Origin: JBBRRP01 sp038251425
Lineage (GTDB): Bacteria; Myxococcota_A; Polyangia; Polyangiales; Polyangiaceae
Length of the DNA: 64,000 bases
Assembly: GCA_038251425.1 (NCBI GenBank)
Contig: JBBSBI010000005.1
Span: 1 to 64,000 of the forward strand
Direction of reading: 5' to 3'
Within the stretch, counting starts at the first letter, position 1. Each line of letters starts with the position of its first letter. Both the position numbers and the translations under genes were made by a program. The notes under the pieces are model-generated. The model ran no database searches. It was not told the origin of the DNA and worked only from the letters and a program-made list of their open reading frames with translations. Positions 42,156-51,622 of this stretch are shown here, one piece after another.

Positions 42156-44069
42156 ATGAGTGACCCCCGGACCCACGCCGAATCAGCGCTCCGAAAGCTC
42201 GAGGGGCTCTGGAAGAAGGAACTTGAGGCTGCTCGTCGGGTTGAGCAGGAGCAACGGGTGGCCACGCCGCTCGCCGAGCGAGTGCGACGCGGCAACGCAC
42301 TCCAGAAGCTGAAACTTGAGGAGGTGGAGGCCAAGATAGGTGGCCGGGCGCTGCTCTGGTTGCGGCCTGGCCAGCCCAAAGATCTGCAGGCGTTCAAGTT
42401 GAACGGCGGTGAGCCAGTGTTGTTGTGGCAAGGACACCCTGATCCGAAGACGGGCGAACGGGGAACGCTGGTGCGTCGCACTGAGGAGCGCGTCGCCGTG
42501 ATGGTGAGCGCTAATTACGCCGACTTCATCGAGGAGGGGAGCTTTGAACTCGATCGTGAAGCACCTGAAACCACGTTTGAGCGCGGCAGGACAGCGATCG
42601 CGCATTTCTTGACGAGCAAGGATCTGAAGAGCGGCCGGGAGGCGTTGTTTGGGGAACGCGTGCCACGCTTCGATGCGACGCTTCCAGAACTGACGTTCCG
42701 CGATCCCCATTTGAACGAAAGTCAGAAAGAAGCGGTGCGATTTGCGATGTCGGCACAGGAGATCGCACTGATTCATGGTCCACCTGGAACGGGCAAAACC
42801 CAGACATTGGTGGAAGTCGTGCGCCAAGCACTGCAACGCGATCAGAGCGTGCTCGTGACAGCTCCGAGCAATACGGCGGTCGATAATCTCACCGAACGGA
42901 TGCTGAAATCCGGACTGAAGCCGCTGCGGCTCGGACACCCTGCTCGAATTTCGGCGGCCGTCGAATCCCGCACCATGGATGTTTTGATCGAACAAACCGA
43001 GGAAAGCCAGCTGGCTCGCAAGTGGCTCGCTGATGCGAGAAACCTCAGGAATCGCCACAACAATCGCAAAGCTCGGGGCAGCCTCAACCGCGCGTCAGGT
43101 CGCGACTTGCTGGCCGAGGCGAAAAAGCTTTCCCAAGATGCACGGCGTAGCTTTGACGCCGCGCGAGCCAAGGTGTTGCGGCGCTGCCGAATCGTGTGCA
43201 CCACCTGTGGCGGCGTGGATGTCGGCTTGCTCGGGGAAACGCGCTTTGATGTCGTGATCATTGACGAAGCCACCCAAGCCCAAGATCCGATCGCCTTGGC
43301 GGCGCTCGAACGCGGGAAGCTCTGGATCTTAGCGGGAGATCCGCAGCAGCTCTCACCCACAGTACTCGATCGCGACGCTCTCCTAGAGGGGCTTGGCACC
43401 ACGCTGTTTGAGCGGCTCGCGGCAGAATGGCAGGAAAGCTGCACGCGCATGCTCACGGTGCAATATCGAATGCATGAGGGCCTCATCGCCTTTCCCTCTC
43501 AGAGCATGTATCAGAATCGCCTAACGACGGACTCGTCAGTACAGGGTCGCAGCCTGGAGCAGGTGCTCGGAGCCACGCCCGATCCTGAGCGTCCAGGGCC
43601 TTTTCTCTTCTTGGACACCGCTGGCATGGGGTTCATGGAGAGCGACCCGAGCGAAGATGCCAGCACCAGCAATCCTGGCCAGGCAGAGCGTACCGCGATC
43701 GAGGTCAAAAGATTGCTCGCACGCGGCGTTCCAGCGCAGGAAATCGCGACTATCACGCCCTACTCCGCTCAGGTGAAACGGCTGCGCGATCTACTTTCGT
43801 CTGAGGTCGCTCAGGGGCTCGAGATTGGGACCGTGGATGGCTTTCAGGGTCGCGAGAAGGAGGTCATCGTGCTGGACCTGGTGCGTTCGAACGATAAAGG
43901 GCAAATTGGATTTTTGGCGGATGTGCGGCGAACCAATGTTGCTATCACACGCGCTCGCAGCTTTCTGCTGGTGATTGGCGATGGAGCGACACTCAGCGGA
44001 CACGAGTATTATAAGAGCTTGCTTGAGTTTGCAGAAGCCAGTGGCGCGTGGAAGAGCGCCTGGGCGTAA
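42156..44069 (+). CDS. SF1 helicase of the UPF1/IGHMBP2 type
   Basis: 637 residues from ATG 42156; the open frame reaches 42042 without support. Layout follows IGHMBP2 (Smubp-2): an N-terminal OB-like barrel (about 40-150), then LNESQKEAVRFAM (Q), LIHGPPGTGKTQTLVEVV (I), VTAPSNTAVDNLTERM (Ia), FDVVIIDEATQAQDPIALAA (II), LAGDPQQLSPTV (III), LTVQYRMHEGLIAFPSQSMY (IV), TVDGFQGREKEVIVL (V) and DVRRTNVAITRARSFLLVIG (VI). These are 5'-3' RNA/DNA helicases in eukaryotes; the bacterial role is not known. A helical stalk (RNRHNNRKARGSLNRASGRD) interrupts RecA domain 1, as in IGHMBP2. Confidence 0.9.
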   Translation: MSDPRTHAESALRKLEGLWKKELEAARRVEQEQRVATPLAERVRRGNALQKLKLEEVEAKIGGRALLWLRPGQPKDLQAFKLNGGEPVLLWQGHPDPKTGERGTLVRRTEERVAVMVSANYADFIEEGSFELDREAPETTFERGRTAIAHFLTSKDLKSGREALFGERVPRFDATLPELTFRDPHLNESQKEAVRFAMSAQEIALIHGPPGTGKTQTLVEVVRQALQRDQSVLVTAPSNTAVDNLTERMLKSGLKPLRLGHPARISAAVESRTMDVLIEQTEESQLARKWLADARNLRNRHNNRKARGSLNRASGRDLLAEAKKLSQDARRSFDAARAKVLRRCRIVCTTCGGVDVGLLGETRFDVVIIDEATQAQDPIALAALERGKLWILAGDPQQLSPTVLDRDALLEGLGTTLFERLAAEWQESCTRMLTVQYRMHEGLIAFPSQSMYQNRLTTDSSVQGRSLEQVLGATPDPERPGPFLFLDTAGMGFMESDPSEDASTSNPGQAERTAIEVKRLLARGVPAQEIATITPYSAQVKRLRDLLSSEVAQGLEIGTVDGFQGREKEVIVLDLVRSNDKGQIGFLADVRRTNVAITRARSFLLVIGDGATLSGHEYYKSLLEFAEASGAWKSAWA

Positions 44070-44083
44070 CTCCTGCCCGACCG

Positions 44084-44698
44084 CTACTGCCCAAGCCGAA
44101 ACGCGACGCCCACACTGCTGTTAACCACTGGATACGTGTCGAGATGGCGATTGTAATAGTGCGTATCCACCAAAGGCGTCGCCACACCGAGATCGAGAGC
44201 CAGGCGGAATCCAGCGTATTTACCCCACCAGACGGCTTCCGTGGTCGCAAAGAGCTCTCCGAGCTCTCCGAGGTAGCCGCCGCGCGGACCATCGAATAAC
44301 CAATGTGAGCCCAAGCCGGGGCCGAGTGCTAGCACGACGCGCTTCCCCCGATAGACTGGAAAGCGATACTTAGCAGCCACGCCGATCCCCACCGTCTCAA
44401 GGAGCTGCGCCGAGACGCCGCCTTCAAGCGAGAAGTTCCCGCCGAGCGGATGGACCTCAAGCGTTACGCCAATGGCATCAGGAAAGGAATACAGCGGGCG
44501 GAGACCCAAATCCACCAACCGCCACGGCTCGTGCGAAGGCGAAGCTTCCGTCGGCACTGGCTCAATCGGCAATGGCTCAGCCAGTGCTGACCCGTGCAGC
44601 AACAGGAGTGCCGGAACGAAGAGCCTCACGAGAGCTCTAGTGGTTCGACTCCGTGCTTTGCGCGCTTTGGCCGGCCCCTCAACACAACCGGCTTTCAT
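44084..44698 (-). CDS. Exported outer-membrane-type protein of unknown function
   Basis: 204 residues. Signal peptide with a basic start (ARKARSRTTRALVR) and LFVPALLLLHGSALAEP. The mature part has alternating short hydrophobic strands (VTLEVHPLGGNFSLEGGVSA, VGIGVAAKYRFPVYRGKRVV, VVNSSVGVAFRLGQ) ending in a Gln rather than the usual aromatic; it could be a small beta-barrel. It starts within the desaturase stop codon (4-bp overlap), so the two are translationally coupled, suggesting a membrane-lipid connection. Confidence 0.6.
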   Translation of the reverse strand: MKAGCVEGPAKARKARSRTTRALVRLFVPALLLLHGSALAEPLPIEPVPTEASPSHEPWRLVDLGLRPLYSFPDAIGVTLEVHPLGGNFSLEGGVSAQLLETVGIGVAAKYRFPVYRGKRVVLALGPGLGSHWLFDGPRGGYLGELGELFATTEAVWWGKYAGFRLALDLGVATPLVDTHYYNRHLDTYPVVNSSVGVAFRLGQ

Positions 44699-45780
44699 GC
44701 GTCGTTCTGAAGCGCAAAATGCCCGTCAAGGCTGACTTCTGGCACGGGCGCTAAAGGCTCTGGGCCGGCTTCCAACGTGCGACACTCCTCGCCCGAACGG
44801 GGATCTACCAGCAGGGTGTACGTCTTATAGACCCGCGGCGAGCGATGCAATGCTAAGAGAGCCCGCCCGAGTGGGAGCGATTGATAACGTCCGGGCCAGC
44901 GCGCGCGCAGCACCGCACGCACTTCACGTCCGTGGCGAGCACTCATCGCAGGGAAAATATGATGCTCCACGTGATACCCAAAGCCGAGCGTCAACCATTC
45001 ACACCAGCCTGGCAGGGTAACGCTCAGTGAATTGGCAAGTGGATCATTCACGTCGGTGAGTGGGCTCAGACTGTGATTCGTGAGGATGAAGGCCATCACG
45101 ATGCTATTGGCCACCACCAACGGCAAGAGAAAACACAGAAGAAATGGGCCTAGGCCGATTGAAAACCCTAATGCGCTCCATAACGCGACACCCAGCAGCG
45201 TCTCAGCGATGGCTCGCCGGTGCTCCGCCGTGGAAAGCAACTTCAAGCGCCGTGCATCCACCAACATGTGCAAGCTCTGGATCGTAAAACCAATCCAAAG
45301 GCTCATCACACCGAACGCGCGCCGCCTACCGGGCGCCATGATGTCCGTCATCCAGCGCAACACCGGACTCGCCTCATACTCAGCGAGAGTTGGATAAGCG
45401 TCCGGATCGATGCCCGGACGATTCGTGTTCCCGTGATGCACCCGATTGTGCCAAGCAACCCAGAGCGTCGGGGAAACAACAAACGGCGAGAAACCAATCC
45501 AACCGACGGCCTTTCGGAGCCAGCGTGCACGCACCACAGCTCCATGCAGTGTCTCGTGGCCGAGGAAGGTGAGCCCAGCAAAGCTTCCTCCGATCACCAA
45601 AGAGAGGAACAACGAGGCTGGCCAGGGCACGCGCTCGGAAACAATGGCCTCCATGGCGAACGCGATCACCGAAAGGTGAACCGGCAACCAAAGAAGTCGC
45701 GAATGCGCGGGAGCGAACACGCCCGGCACAAGCTGGGGGCGAATTTCGCCAGCGTAGGTGGTTGATGAATGTAGAGACAA
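44695..45780 (-). CDS. Fatty acid desaturase
   Basis: 361 residues, an integral membrane di-iron enzyme. The three histidine boxes are present: HETLH (about 76-80), HNRVHH (about 110-115) and HVEHHIFP (about 268-275), with a further NHSLSP motif. About four hydrophobic segments surround them (WLPVHLSVIAFAMEA, LFLSLVIGGSFAGLTFLGHE, LGPFLLCFLLPLVVANSIVM). It introduces a double bond into acyl chains, probably of phospholipids; the position of the bond cannot be read from the sequence. The 177-bp gap upstream holds no gene. Confidence 0.9.
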   Translation of the reverse strand: MSLHSSTTYAGEIRPQLVPGVFAPAHSRLLWLPVHLSVIAFAMEAIVSERVPWPASLFLSLVIGGSFAGLTFLGHETLHGAVVRARWLRKAVGWIGFSPFVVSPTLWVAWHNRVHHGNTNRPGIDPDAYPTLAEYEASPVLRWMTDIMAPGRRRAFGVMSLWIGFTIQSLHMLVDARRLKLLSTAEHRRAIAETLLGVALWSALGFSIGLGPFLLCFLLPLVVANSIVMAFILTNHSLSPLTDVNDPLANSLSVTLPGWCEWLTLGFGYHVEHHIFPAMSARHGREVRAVLRARWPGRYQSLPLGRALLALHRSPRVYKTYTLLVDPRSGEECRTLEAGPEPLAPVPEVSLDGHFALQNDA

Positions 45781-45957
45781 TCTGCAGACTAGGATTGCAC
45801 CTGCGGAGGGCGACCAGCGTCACGGTTCGGTCACCTTGCCTAAACAGGGGCACTTTTAGCGCAAATCGTAAAAATATGCTGTGCACGCCGACACGCGGTT
45901 CTGGCGGTGAGCCTTCATTTCTGAGGGGTGCGGAGAACTTCCCTTACGATTCATCGC

Positions 45958-47031
45958 TCACTCACAGCCGATGCGTGAGTGAGCCACCGCTACATCATCG
46001 ATCCACACGGTGAAGCCCGGGGGCGCAGCTTGATAGTTGTTCAGCCCGATCCGAAGCTCACTGAACTCGGTTGGGATTTCGGATCCTGCGAAACGGCCAG
46101 CTCCTTTGGTGAAGGAGATCTGTTGGGCGCCGTCCCAATACACGCTGTAACTTTGATCGCTCGCGTCGATGTACCATTCGGCGCAGTGCCAGGCGCCGTC
46201 GAACGCGCGATCGTAGCTCGTGCCTTCACCGAACTCGGCACTGTTCTGAGGCTGCACGTTGTACAGGAACTGATAGCGTGAACCTACATCCGGCGTGTCG
46301 ATCGCCTGTTTTACGGTATCGACCACGCGATATTCCGCGGCTCCGATCGTGGGCCCTGATCCGGAGAGAGCCACTAACGTCGAGTGCACAAAGGCATCAG
46401 GAACCGGCAGCTTCAGCTTGTAGAAGATGCGCCCCCAATGTTTGCTACCGAAGCTCTGCGCAGGGAAACGGATGCGACGCTCACCGTTGGTCGCGGGCTC
46501 GACCTTGAGTGAGTGGGTCCCGTGCCGCGCTTCGTCGGCTGCAACCTGCGCGTTTCCGTGTTGCGTCCAGCCGGCGGGGATCGCAGCGGGCTGAGTGCTT
46601 TCGAAATCCTCGCACAGCAGATAATTGGTGCCAGCGCAGCCAGCCACGACTGGGGCGCCACCACTCGGCCACTGATTAACTCCGCCAGTGGCCCCGCCAG
46701 CTGCCGTGCTCGAGCCTCCTGTTCCGCCCACACTAACTAACGCGCCGCCGGAGCCGCCGCTCCCCAGGATGGCACTCGAACCTCCGCTGCTCGAACCTCC
46801 GCTGGCCGAGCCCCCAACAAAAGCATTGGCTGAGCCACCGCTCGCGCGTCCACCAAGTGCGCCTGCGCCTCCGGTGATGGCGGCACCTCCCGCTGCCACG
46901 ACACTCCCTGACCTCGCGCTCCGCTGGTTCGATTCTCCTGTTTGGGCGCTGCACCCCGGAAAACCGACCAACCCGATCGCTGGAAGTACAAGCGTCAGCC
47001 ACCTAAGCGCGTTTGGCTTCCAAAGACTCAT
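45958..47031 (-). CDS. Gly/Ser-rich surface lipoprotein with jelly-roll domain
   Basis: 357 residues from ATG 47031 (the frame starts 15 codons earlier inside the upstream gene region). Signal LRWLTLVLPAIGLVGFPGC; then about 100 residues of Gly, Ser and Ala (GGSASGGSSSGGSSA and similar) as a spacer, and a C-terminal beta-sandwich (about 130-357) beginning LLCEDFESTQPAAIPAGWTQ and ending VWIDDVAVAHSRIGCE. That domain layout resembles LamG-like or polysaccharide-lyase-like carbohydrate binders found in myxobacteria. No catalytic residues are assignable. It is 41 bp after the MFS gene stop. Confidence 0.65.
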   Translation of the reverse strand: MSLWKPNALRWLTLVLPAIGLVGFPGCSAQTGESNQRSARSGSVVAAGGAAITGGAGALGGRASGGSANAFVGGSASGGSSSGGSSAILGSGGSGGALVSVGGTGGSSTAAGGATGGVNQWPSGGAPVVAGCAGTNYLLCEDFESTQPAAIPAGWTQHGNAQVAADEARHGTHSLKVEPATNGERRIRFPAQSFGSKHWGRIFYKLKLPVPDAFVHSTLVALSGSGPTIGAAEYRVVDTVKQAIDTPDVGSRYQFLYNVQPQNSAEFGEGTSYDRAFDGAWHCAEWYIDASDQSYSVYWDGAQQISFTKGAGRFAGSEIPTEFSELRIGLNNYQAAPPGFTVWIDDVAVAHSRIGCE

Positions 47032-47072
47032 GGCACCCAGTACCCCGGAGTGGAAATCCGAGGTCAACGTTT

Positions 47073-48257
47073 TCACAGAGCTGACGCAGAAGCGCGAGAC
47101 TGTGCGCTATTCCACGCAAGCAATCCAAGCGCTGCCACGCTGGCCAGCGCCGCACCACTTGCCAATGCAGCCTGAGCGCTCACGGCTTGCCAGAGCCAGC
47201 CGGTGAGAATACCCGCCGGAATGGCGCTAATCCCGACCATGAAGTTGTAGTAACCGAAGGCTCGGCCACGCACGTGGCTGGGCGCCAGATCCCTCACCAG
47301 CGCTTTTTCGGCTGGTTCGCTCAGCCCGTAGTAGCTGCCATACACGATGAATAACGCCCACGCCTGCCAAGCTGCAGTGGCCGCTCCGAACCCAAGATAC
47401 GTCAACGCGTACACCCCCCACCCCAGTGCGATGAGCTTCGCTCGCGGCACGCGATCCGCCAAGCTCCCCCCGAAGTAAGACGAGACCACCTTCGAAACGT
47501 GAAAAATCGACCACAAGAGCGGCAACAGAGCCACCGGCACGCCAAGCTCTTTCGCGCGCAACAACAGGAACGCATCCGAAGAACACCCGAGCGAGAACAA
47601 GAGCAAAATACCAAAATAAGCGCGGAGCGATTTCGGAAGCTTGGCGTCCGCGCCCAGTGAAATCCGAGCACGCTCAGGCTCGGAACCCGGCGACTCACGA
47701 ACACTCGCCAGGGCCAACAAGGCGAGCAAACCGGGGATCGCGGCCAGCAGAAATACTGTTCGGAGCTCAACGCCACAGCTCAACAGCGCGGTGGCGATCA
47801 AAGGCCCGACAACGGCGCCAGCATTATCTAGCGCACGATGAAATCCAAAAGCACGACCCGCCTCTTCCTTTGAGACAGACTGAGCAATCATCACATCTCG
47901 GGGCGATGAACGTATGCCCTTGCCAACGCGATCGCTGACACGCACCGCCAACACGTGCCAGGGCGCGCTGGCAAAAGCCACGAGCGGGCGCACAAGCGAA
48001 GCCAGAATATAACCGGAAAGCACCAGCGGCTTCTTGCGCCGCACGTGATCGGCGAGATAACCGGAGGCCAACTTCAGGCAACTAGCGGTAGCGTCTGCGA
48101 CGCCTTCGACGAGCCCCAGGAATATGGTGCTGGCGCCGAGCGAAGCCACAAATACCGGAAGCAGCGGAAAGATCATCTCCGAGCCAATGTCGGTGAAAAA
48201 ACTTGTGATGCTGAGTGCCACGACGGCCGCGGGCAATCGGGCGCGACGCGCCCTCAC
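47073..48257 (-). CDS. MFS transporter
   Basis: 394 residues from GTG 48257, which overlaps the GST stop as GTGA; the longer open frame lies antisense-free inside GST and is unlikely. Twelve predicted helices with MFS signatures: ALSITSFFTDIGSEMIFPLL, SGYLADHVRRKKPLVLSGYI (motif A, between helices 2 and 3), DRVGKGIRSSPRDVMIAQSV (motif B-like) and SLADRVPRAKLIALGWGVYA. The GKGIRSSPRDVM motif marks a group often annotated as drug or metabolite exporters. The substrate is unknown. The coupled GST may act on the same toxic compound. Confidence 0.85.
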   Translation of the reverse strand: MRARRARLPAAVVALSITSFFTDIGSEMIFPLLPVFVASLGASTIFLGLVEGVADATASCLKLASGYLADHVRRKKPLVLSGYILASLVRPLVAFASAPWHVLAVRVSDRVGKGIRSSPRDVMIAQSVSKEEAGRAFGFHRALDNAGAVVGPLIATALLSCGVELRTVFLLAAIPGLLALLALASVRESPGSEPERARISLGADAKLPKSLRAYFGILLLFSLGCSSDAFLLLRAKELGVPVALLPLLWSIFHVSKVVSSYFGGSLADRVPRAKLIALGWGVYALTYLGFGAATAAWQAWALFIVYGSYYGLSEPAEKALVRDLAPSHVRGRAFGYYNFMVGISAIPAGILTGWLWQAVSAQAALASGAALASVAALGLLAWNSAQSRASASAL

Positions 48258-48919
48258 TGGGCTTCCAGGGACTTCAACAATTCGTCGTACTTTGGGATCG
48301 CAGAGGCTGCTTGCGCGAGCTCCCACCATTCCCGCACGACCGGCGTTTCCCACAGCGTCTGCTCGTAGGCGTGAAAATCAGCCTTGAGCTCAACGCCATA
48401 GGTGCGAAAGCGGCTCAACACAGGAAGATACATCGCATCGGCCAGCGTGAAATGTCCAAATAGATAGGGACCGCCCGAGCTCTGCAACGATGCCAACCAG
48501 ATATCTTGGATGCGCTCAATATCCGACTGTGTGGCTTCTGAGATCTGCCGGAGCTTCACGCGGGCACGGGCATTCATCGACATCTCTTGACGCAAACTTG
48601 AAAAGCTCGTGGCCATTTCACAACTGACCGCGCGCGCTCGGGCACGCAACGCCAAATCTTCAGGCCAAAGGCGTGCCCCCGGCATAAGCTCCGCAGCATA
48701 CTCACCAATCGCTAAGGCTTCGTGGATGCTGAGCGATCCATCAATCAGCACCGGGACCTTCCCTGCCCCAGAGAACTGCAGGATTTTTGCCTTCCATTCG
48801 GGATCGACAAACAGGCCGATCTCATGCGTACGAAACGCGACCCCCGCCTGCCGAAGCGCGAGCCAGGCGCGCACCGACCACGAAGAATAATTCAAACTCG
48901 CAATTACCAAACGCTTCAT
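48254..48919 (-). CDS. Glutathione S-transferase
   Basis: 221 residues. N-terminal thioredoxin-like domain with NYSSWSVRAWLALRQAG (the SSWS motif common in bacterial GSTs), GKVPVLIDGSLSIHEALAIG (cis-Pro and the glutathione-binding Ser) and a helical C-terminal domain with LFGHFTLADAMYLPVLSRFR. It is expected to be cytoplasmic and to conjugate glutathione or a related thiol to electrophiles. Its stop overlaps the MFS start, and a small Cys-rich gene ends 7 bp before its start. Confidence 0.9.
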   Translation of the reverse strand: MKRLVIASLNYSSWSVRAWLALRQAGVAFRTHEIGLFVDPEWKAKILQFSGAGKVPVLIDGSLSIHEALAIGEYAAELMPGARLWPEDLALRARARAVSCEMATSFSSLRQEMSMNARARVKLRQISEATQSDIERIQDIWLASLQSSGGPYLFGHFTLADAMYLPVLSRFRTYGVELKADFHAYEQTLWETPVVREWWELAQAASAIPKYDELLKSLEAQ

Positions 48920-48926
48920 GCGCCAC

Positions 48927-49178
48927 TCAGAATTGATTGAACGGACATTGGCGGTTGAGTTCCTCGCACGCGGGCAGGCCTACCGGTGACACAAAGTCCG
49001 TGCACTTTGCTGTGTTCCAGAGGTTGAGCCTTGCCGTGACGCACGCTTCTAGCGTCTGCATTGACGCCCCGCAGCTGGGCCCCCGAGACTTCCCGACCGA
49101 CCCGCCCAAGCATTCCAATGCAGCTTTCCCATAGCGGGCCAGCCTAGTCAAAGCCATGCCAAGCGCAATCGAGAACAT
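48927..49178 (-). CDS. Small Cys-rich protein
   Basis: 83 residues; the family is unknown to me. Five Cys (ALECLGG, GPSCGAS, LEACVTARLN, TAKCTDF, LPACEELNRQCPF, six in all with the last) at regular spacing suggest disulfides and export, but the N-terminus (MFSIALGMALTRLARYGKAA) is only weakly signal-like. Starts at ATG 49178 or 49157 are possible. It is 7 bp upstream of GST, so it is likely to be in that operon. Confidence 0.45.
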   Translation of the reverse strand: MFSIALGMALTRLARYGKAALECLGGSVGKSRGPSCGASMQTLEACVTARLNLWNTAKCTDFVSPVGLPACEELNRQCPFNQF

Positions 49179-49253
49179 GAGGTCGCCTCGCCTTTCCCCA
49201 TGGGTACTTGCACGGTTCTCGACCCCAAGCGCCCCCGGGTTCTCGCCCCCGGG

Positions 49254-51554
49254 TTAAGTGGTTTGGACCCCGGAATTGGTCTTGCGTCCAAACACAAGCT
49301 GAAGCGTGGCGACGACGATGGGGAGCGTGCCGGCGAGCAAAAAGATGAGGTCCCCAACGATGCGGAGCGATTCGAGTGTGTGGTAGGTGCCGCCCATCAG
49401 AAACTCCAAGCGCCGACCGTGCCAGTAGCCATTCGTCAACACATCCCACAGCTGCAGCACCCCGGCCGGGAACAGATCTAGCAGAACCATCAGGCCAAGG
49501 CCGATGTTGAGCCCCCAAAAGCCCCGACGGATGTGCTTTTCGGCGCGGACCCAGGCTTCATCGGCACTGAGCGCACGGAGACAGAAGACGAGCACGGCGA
49601 GCGCGAGCATCCCGAACACGCCGAACATAGCCGCGTGACCATGATTGGCGGTGAGCGTGGTGCCCATCTCGAAATAGGAGACGATGGGGAGATTGATGAG
49701 GAATCCGAACACGCCGGCGCCGATGAAGTTCCAAACGCCCACAGCGATCAAGAACCGGATAGTCCATTTCTGCCCGCCGACAAGAGGGCGGCCGCAGTCA
49801 GAACAGTTGCGGTCCTTCAAGCGGACGAAGTCCCATGCCTCCAGCGTTAACAAGGTGAGGGGCACGACCTCCAAGGCGCTGAAGCAGGAGGCTAAGCCCA
49901 TGTTCAAGGTGCTCTGCCCAGTAAAATACCAATGATGGCCGGTACCCACGATGCCGCCTGTAAGAAATAGGATCGCGTCAAGGTAGATGAGGCGCGTGGC
50001 GGACTTCACTGTCACAAGCCCCATCTGCACGAACATCACGCCAACGAGCACCGTGGCGAACAACTCGAAGAAACCTTCCACCCAAAGGTGGATGATCCAG
50101 AACCGCCAGTTATCGATGACCGCGTAATTGGTGTGAGGCCCATAGAAGAGCGCGGGCACATAGAAGAGCGGGATGGCGACTGCGGAGAGGAAGAAAAGCG
50201 TGGGGAACTCTCCCTTGCCCGGATCTCTCATCGCGGGCCGCAGAGCGCGGAACATGAGAAAGAGCCAAAAGGCCAAGCCAGCGGCTAGCAGCAATTGCCA
50301 CAGCCGACCCAGGTCCAAGTATTCGCTTCCTTGATGGCCGAGCCAGAACCAGAGACTGCCCAGCGCGCCATTGATGCCCGCCATTTCGCCAAAAAGACTA
50401 CCGAAGACAACGACAGCGAGCGCGATCAGAAGAACGATCGCACCGGTGCGCTGGCCCCTGGGCTCCGAGCCTCCCACGAGGGGGGCCAAAAAGAGACCGC
50501 CCGCCACCCAGGCCGTGGCGATCCAGAAGATCGCGGTCTGAAGATGCCAAGTGCGCGCGAGGTTGTAGGGCAGGATGCGAGCAAGGTCGAAACCGTAGAA
50601 GCCCCCAGGCTCCACTCTATAATGGGCGATGACGCCTCCTAATGCAGCCTGGCCAAGGAACAGGACCGCCACGACCGCGAAGTAGAGGCCCAGAACTTTC
50701 TGGCTCGGCGTCGGCTTCCATCCGCTGAGTCGACCCTCCTTGACATGGGCCTTCTGATCGGAGCCCCAGCCCAAGAACTCGAACCTCCCGAACATCGTTA
50801 GGATGAGCCCAAGGCCACACAGGAGGACGACGAGGCTCATGGCGCTCCAGAAATAGGATGACGCTGTCGGCGTGTTTCCGGCTTCGGGATCATAGGGCCA
50901 ATTGTTGGTGTAGGAATAATCCGTGCCGGGGCGCTGGGCGGTGGTGGCCCATGCAGCCCATGCGAAATACGCGGTCAGATCCCGCAATTCTGCCTCGTCC
51001 GTAATGAAACCCTTAGGCAGGCCGGGCGCCGGCGTGGCACCACCGAAATAGTTCCTCCACTCCTCGATCTGACCGCGGAAGGACGCAGCCTCTACCGTCG
51101 TTAACCTAAGAGTGGCAGTGGACGCGTCGTAGTGGTTTTGCTTCAGCTCGTGTTTGAGGGCTTCGCCAATCTCGATGCGCTGGGCCTCGTCCAAGGCTTC
51201 TAGGTTCTTGCCGTACTTGGCCTGGGCTAGTGTGTCTCGACCGATTTCGACCGTCCGATGGAGATACTCAGCGGAGTAGTCGGGCCCCAGGTAGGCGCCA
51301 TGGCCCCAAAGCGTTCCATGCTCCATGAGCGCGTACTTCAGGAAGACATCCTGGCCGTGCTGAATGTCCTCGCCTGTGAACAGCCGCTTCCCCGTCGCAT
51401 CTACGATCGTCGCCGGGATGGGAGGCGCTCCCTGATACGTCTTCACGGTCACCAGGCTCAGCAACGCGAAGCCGGAGAGCATGACGATCACCACGGCACG
51501 GCGCCACCACGGAGAGAGCGGAGCTTGATCGTGGTCAGAATTGTCTTCGGTCAT
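49254..51554 (-). CDS. norZ: Quinol-dependent nitric oxide reductase (qNOR)
   Basis: 766 residues, a single-chain NorB/NorZ. It reduces two NO to N2O with electrons from quinol, in the inner membrane. An N-terminal periplasmic part (about 45-215) replaces the NorC subunit; then 12-14 helices follow. Active-site histidines are visible in ARTWHLQTAIFW, IHLWVEGFFELFATV, GTGHHWYFTGQSTL (FeB ligands) and TANHGHAAMFGVFGML (haem ligands). One feature is odd: a short loop, DRNCSDCGRPLVGGQKW, contains a C-x2-C zinc-ribbon-like pair not expected in the core. The AI-2E-family gene is 68 bp upstream on the same strand. No NorR or FNR site was evident. Confidence 0.93.
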   Translation of the reverse strand: MTEDNSDHDQAPLSPWWRRAVVIVMLSGFALLSLVTVKTYQGAPPIPATIVDATGKRLFTGEDIQHGQDVFLKYALMEHGTLWGHGAYLGPDYSAEYLHRTVEIGRDTLAQAKYGKNLEALDEAQRIEIGEALKHELKQNHYDASTATLRLTTVEAASFRGQIEEWRNYFGGATPAPGLPKGFITDEAELRDLTAYFAWAAWATTAQRPGTDYSYTNNWPYDPEAGNTPTASSYFWSAMSLVVLLCGLGLILTMFGRFEFLGWGSDQKAHVKEGRLSGWKPTPSQKVLGLYFAVVAVLFLGQAALGGVIAHYRVEPGGFYGFDLARILPYNLARTWHLQTAIFWIATAWVAGGLFLAPLVGGSEPRGQRTGAIVLLIALAVVVFGSLFGEMAGINGALGSLWFWLGHQGSEYLDLGRLWQLLLAAGLAFWLFLMFRALRPAMRDPGKGEFPTLFFLSAVAIPLFYVPALFYGPHTNYAVIDNWRFWIIHLWVEGFFELFATVLVGVMFVQMGLVTVKSATRLIYLDAILFLTGGIVGTGHHWYFTGQSTLNMGLASCFSALEVVPLTLLTLEAWDFVRLKDRNCSDCGRPLVGGQKWTIRFLIAVGVWNFIGAGVFGFLINLPIVSYFEMGTTLTANHGHAAMFGVFGMLALAVLVFCLRALSADEAWVRAEKHIRRGFWGLNIGLGLMVLLDLFPAGVLQLWDVLTNGYWHGRRLEFLMGGTYHTLESLRIVGDLIFLLAGTLPIVVATLQLVFGRKTNSGVQTT

Positions 51555-51622
51555 GCATCAAGCTCGATAGCACTTGTGCGGATCGGTGAGGGCGCAAGAT
51601 CTGCGCGCGGTAGCGAACGGTA

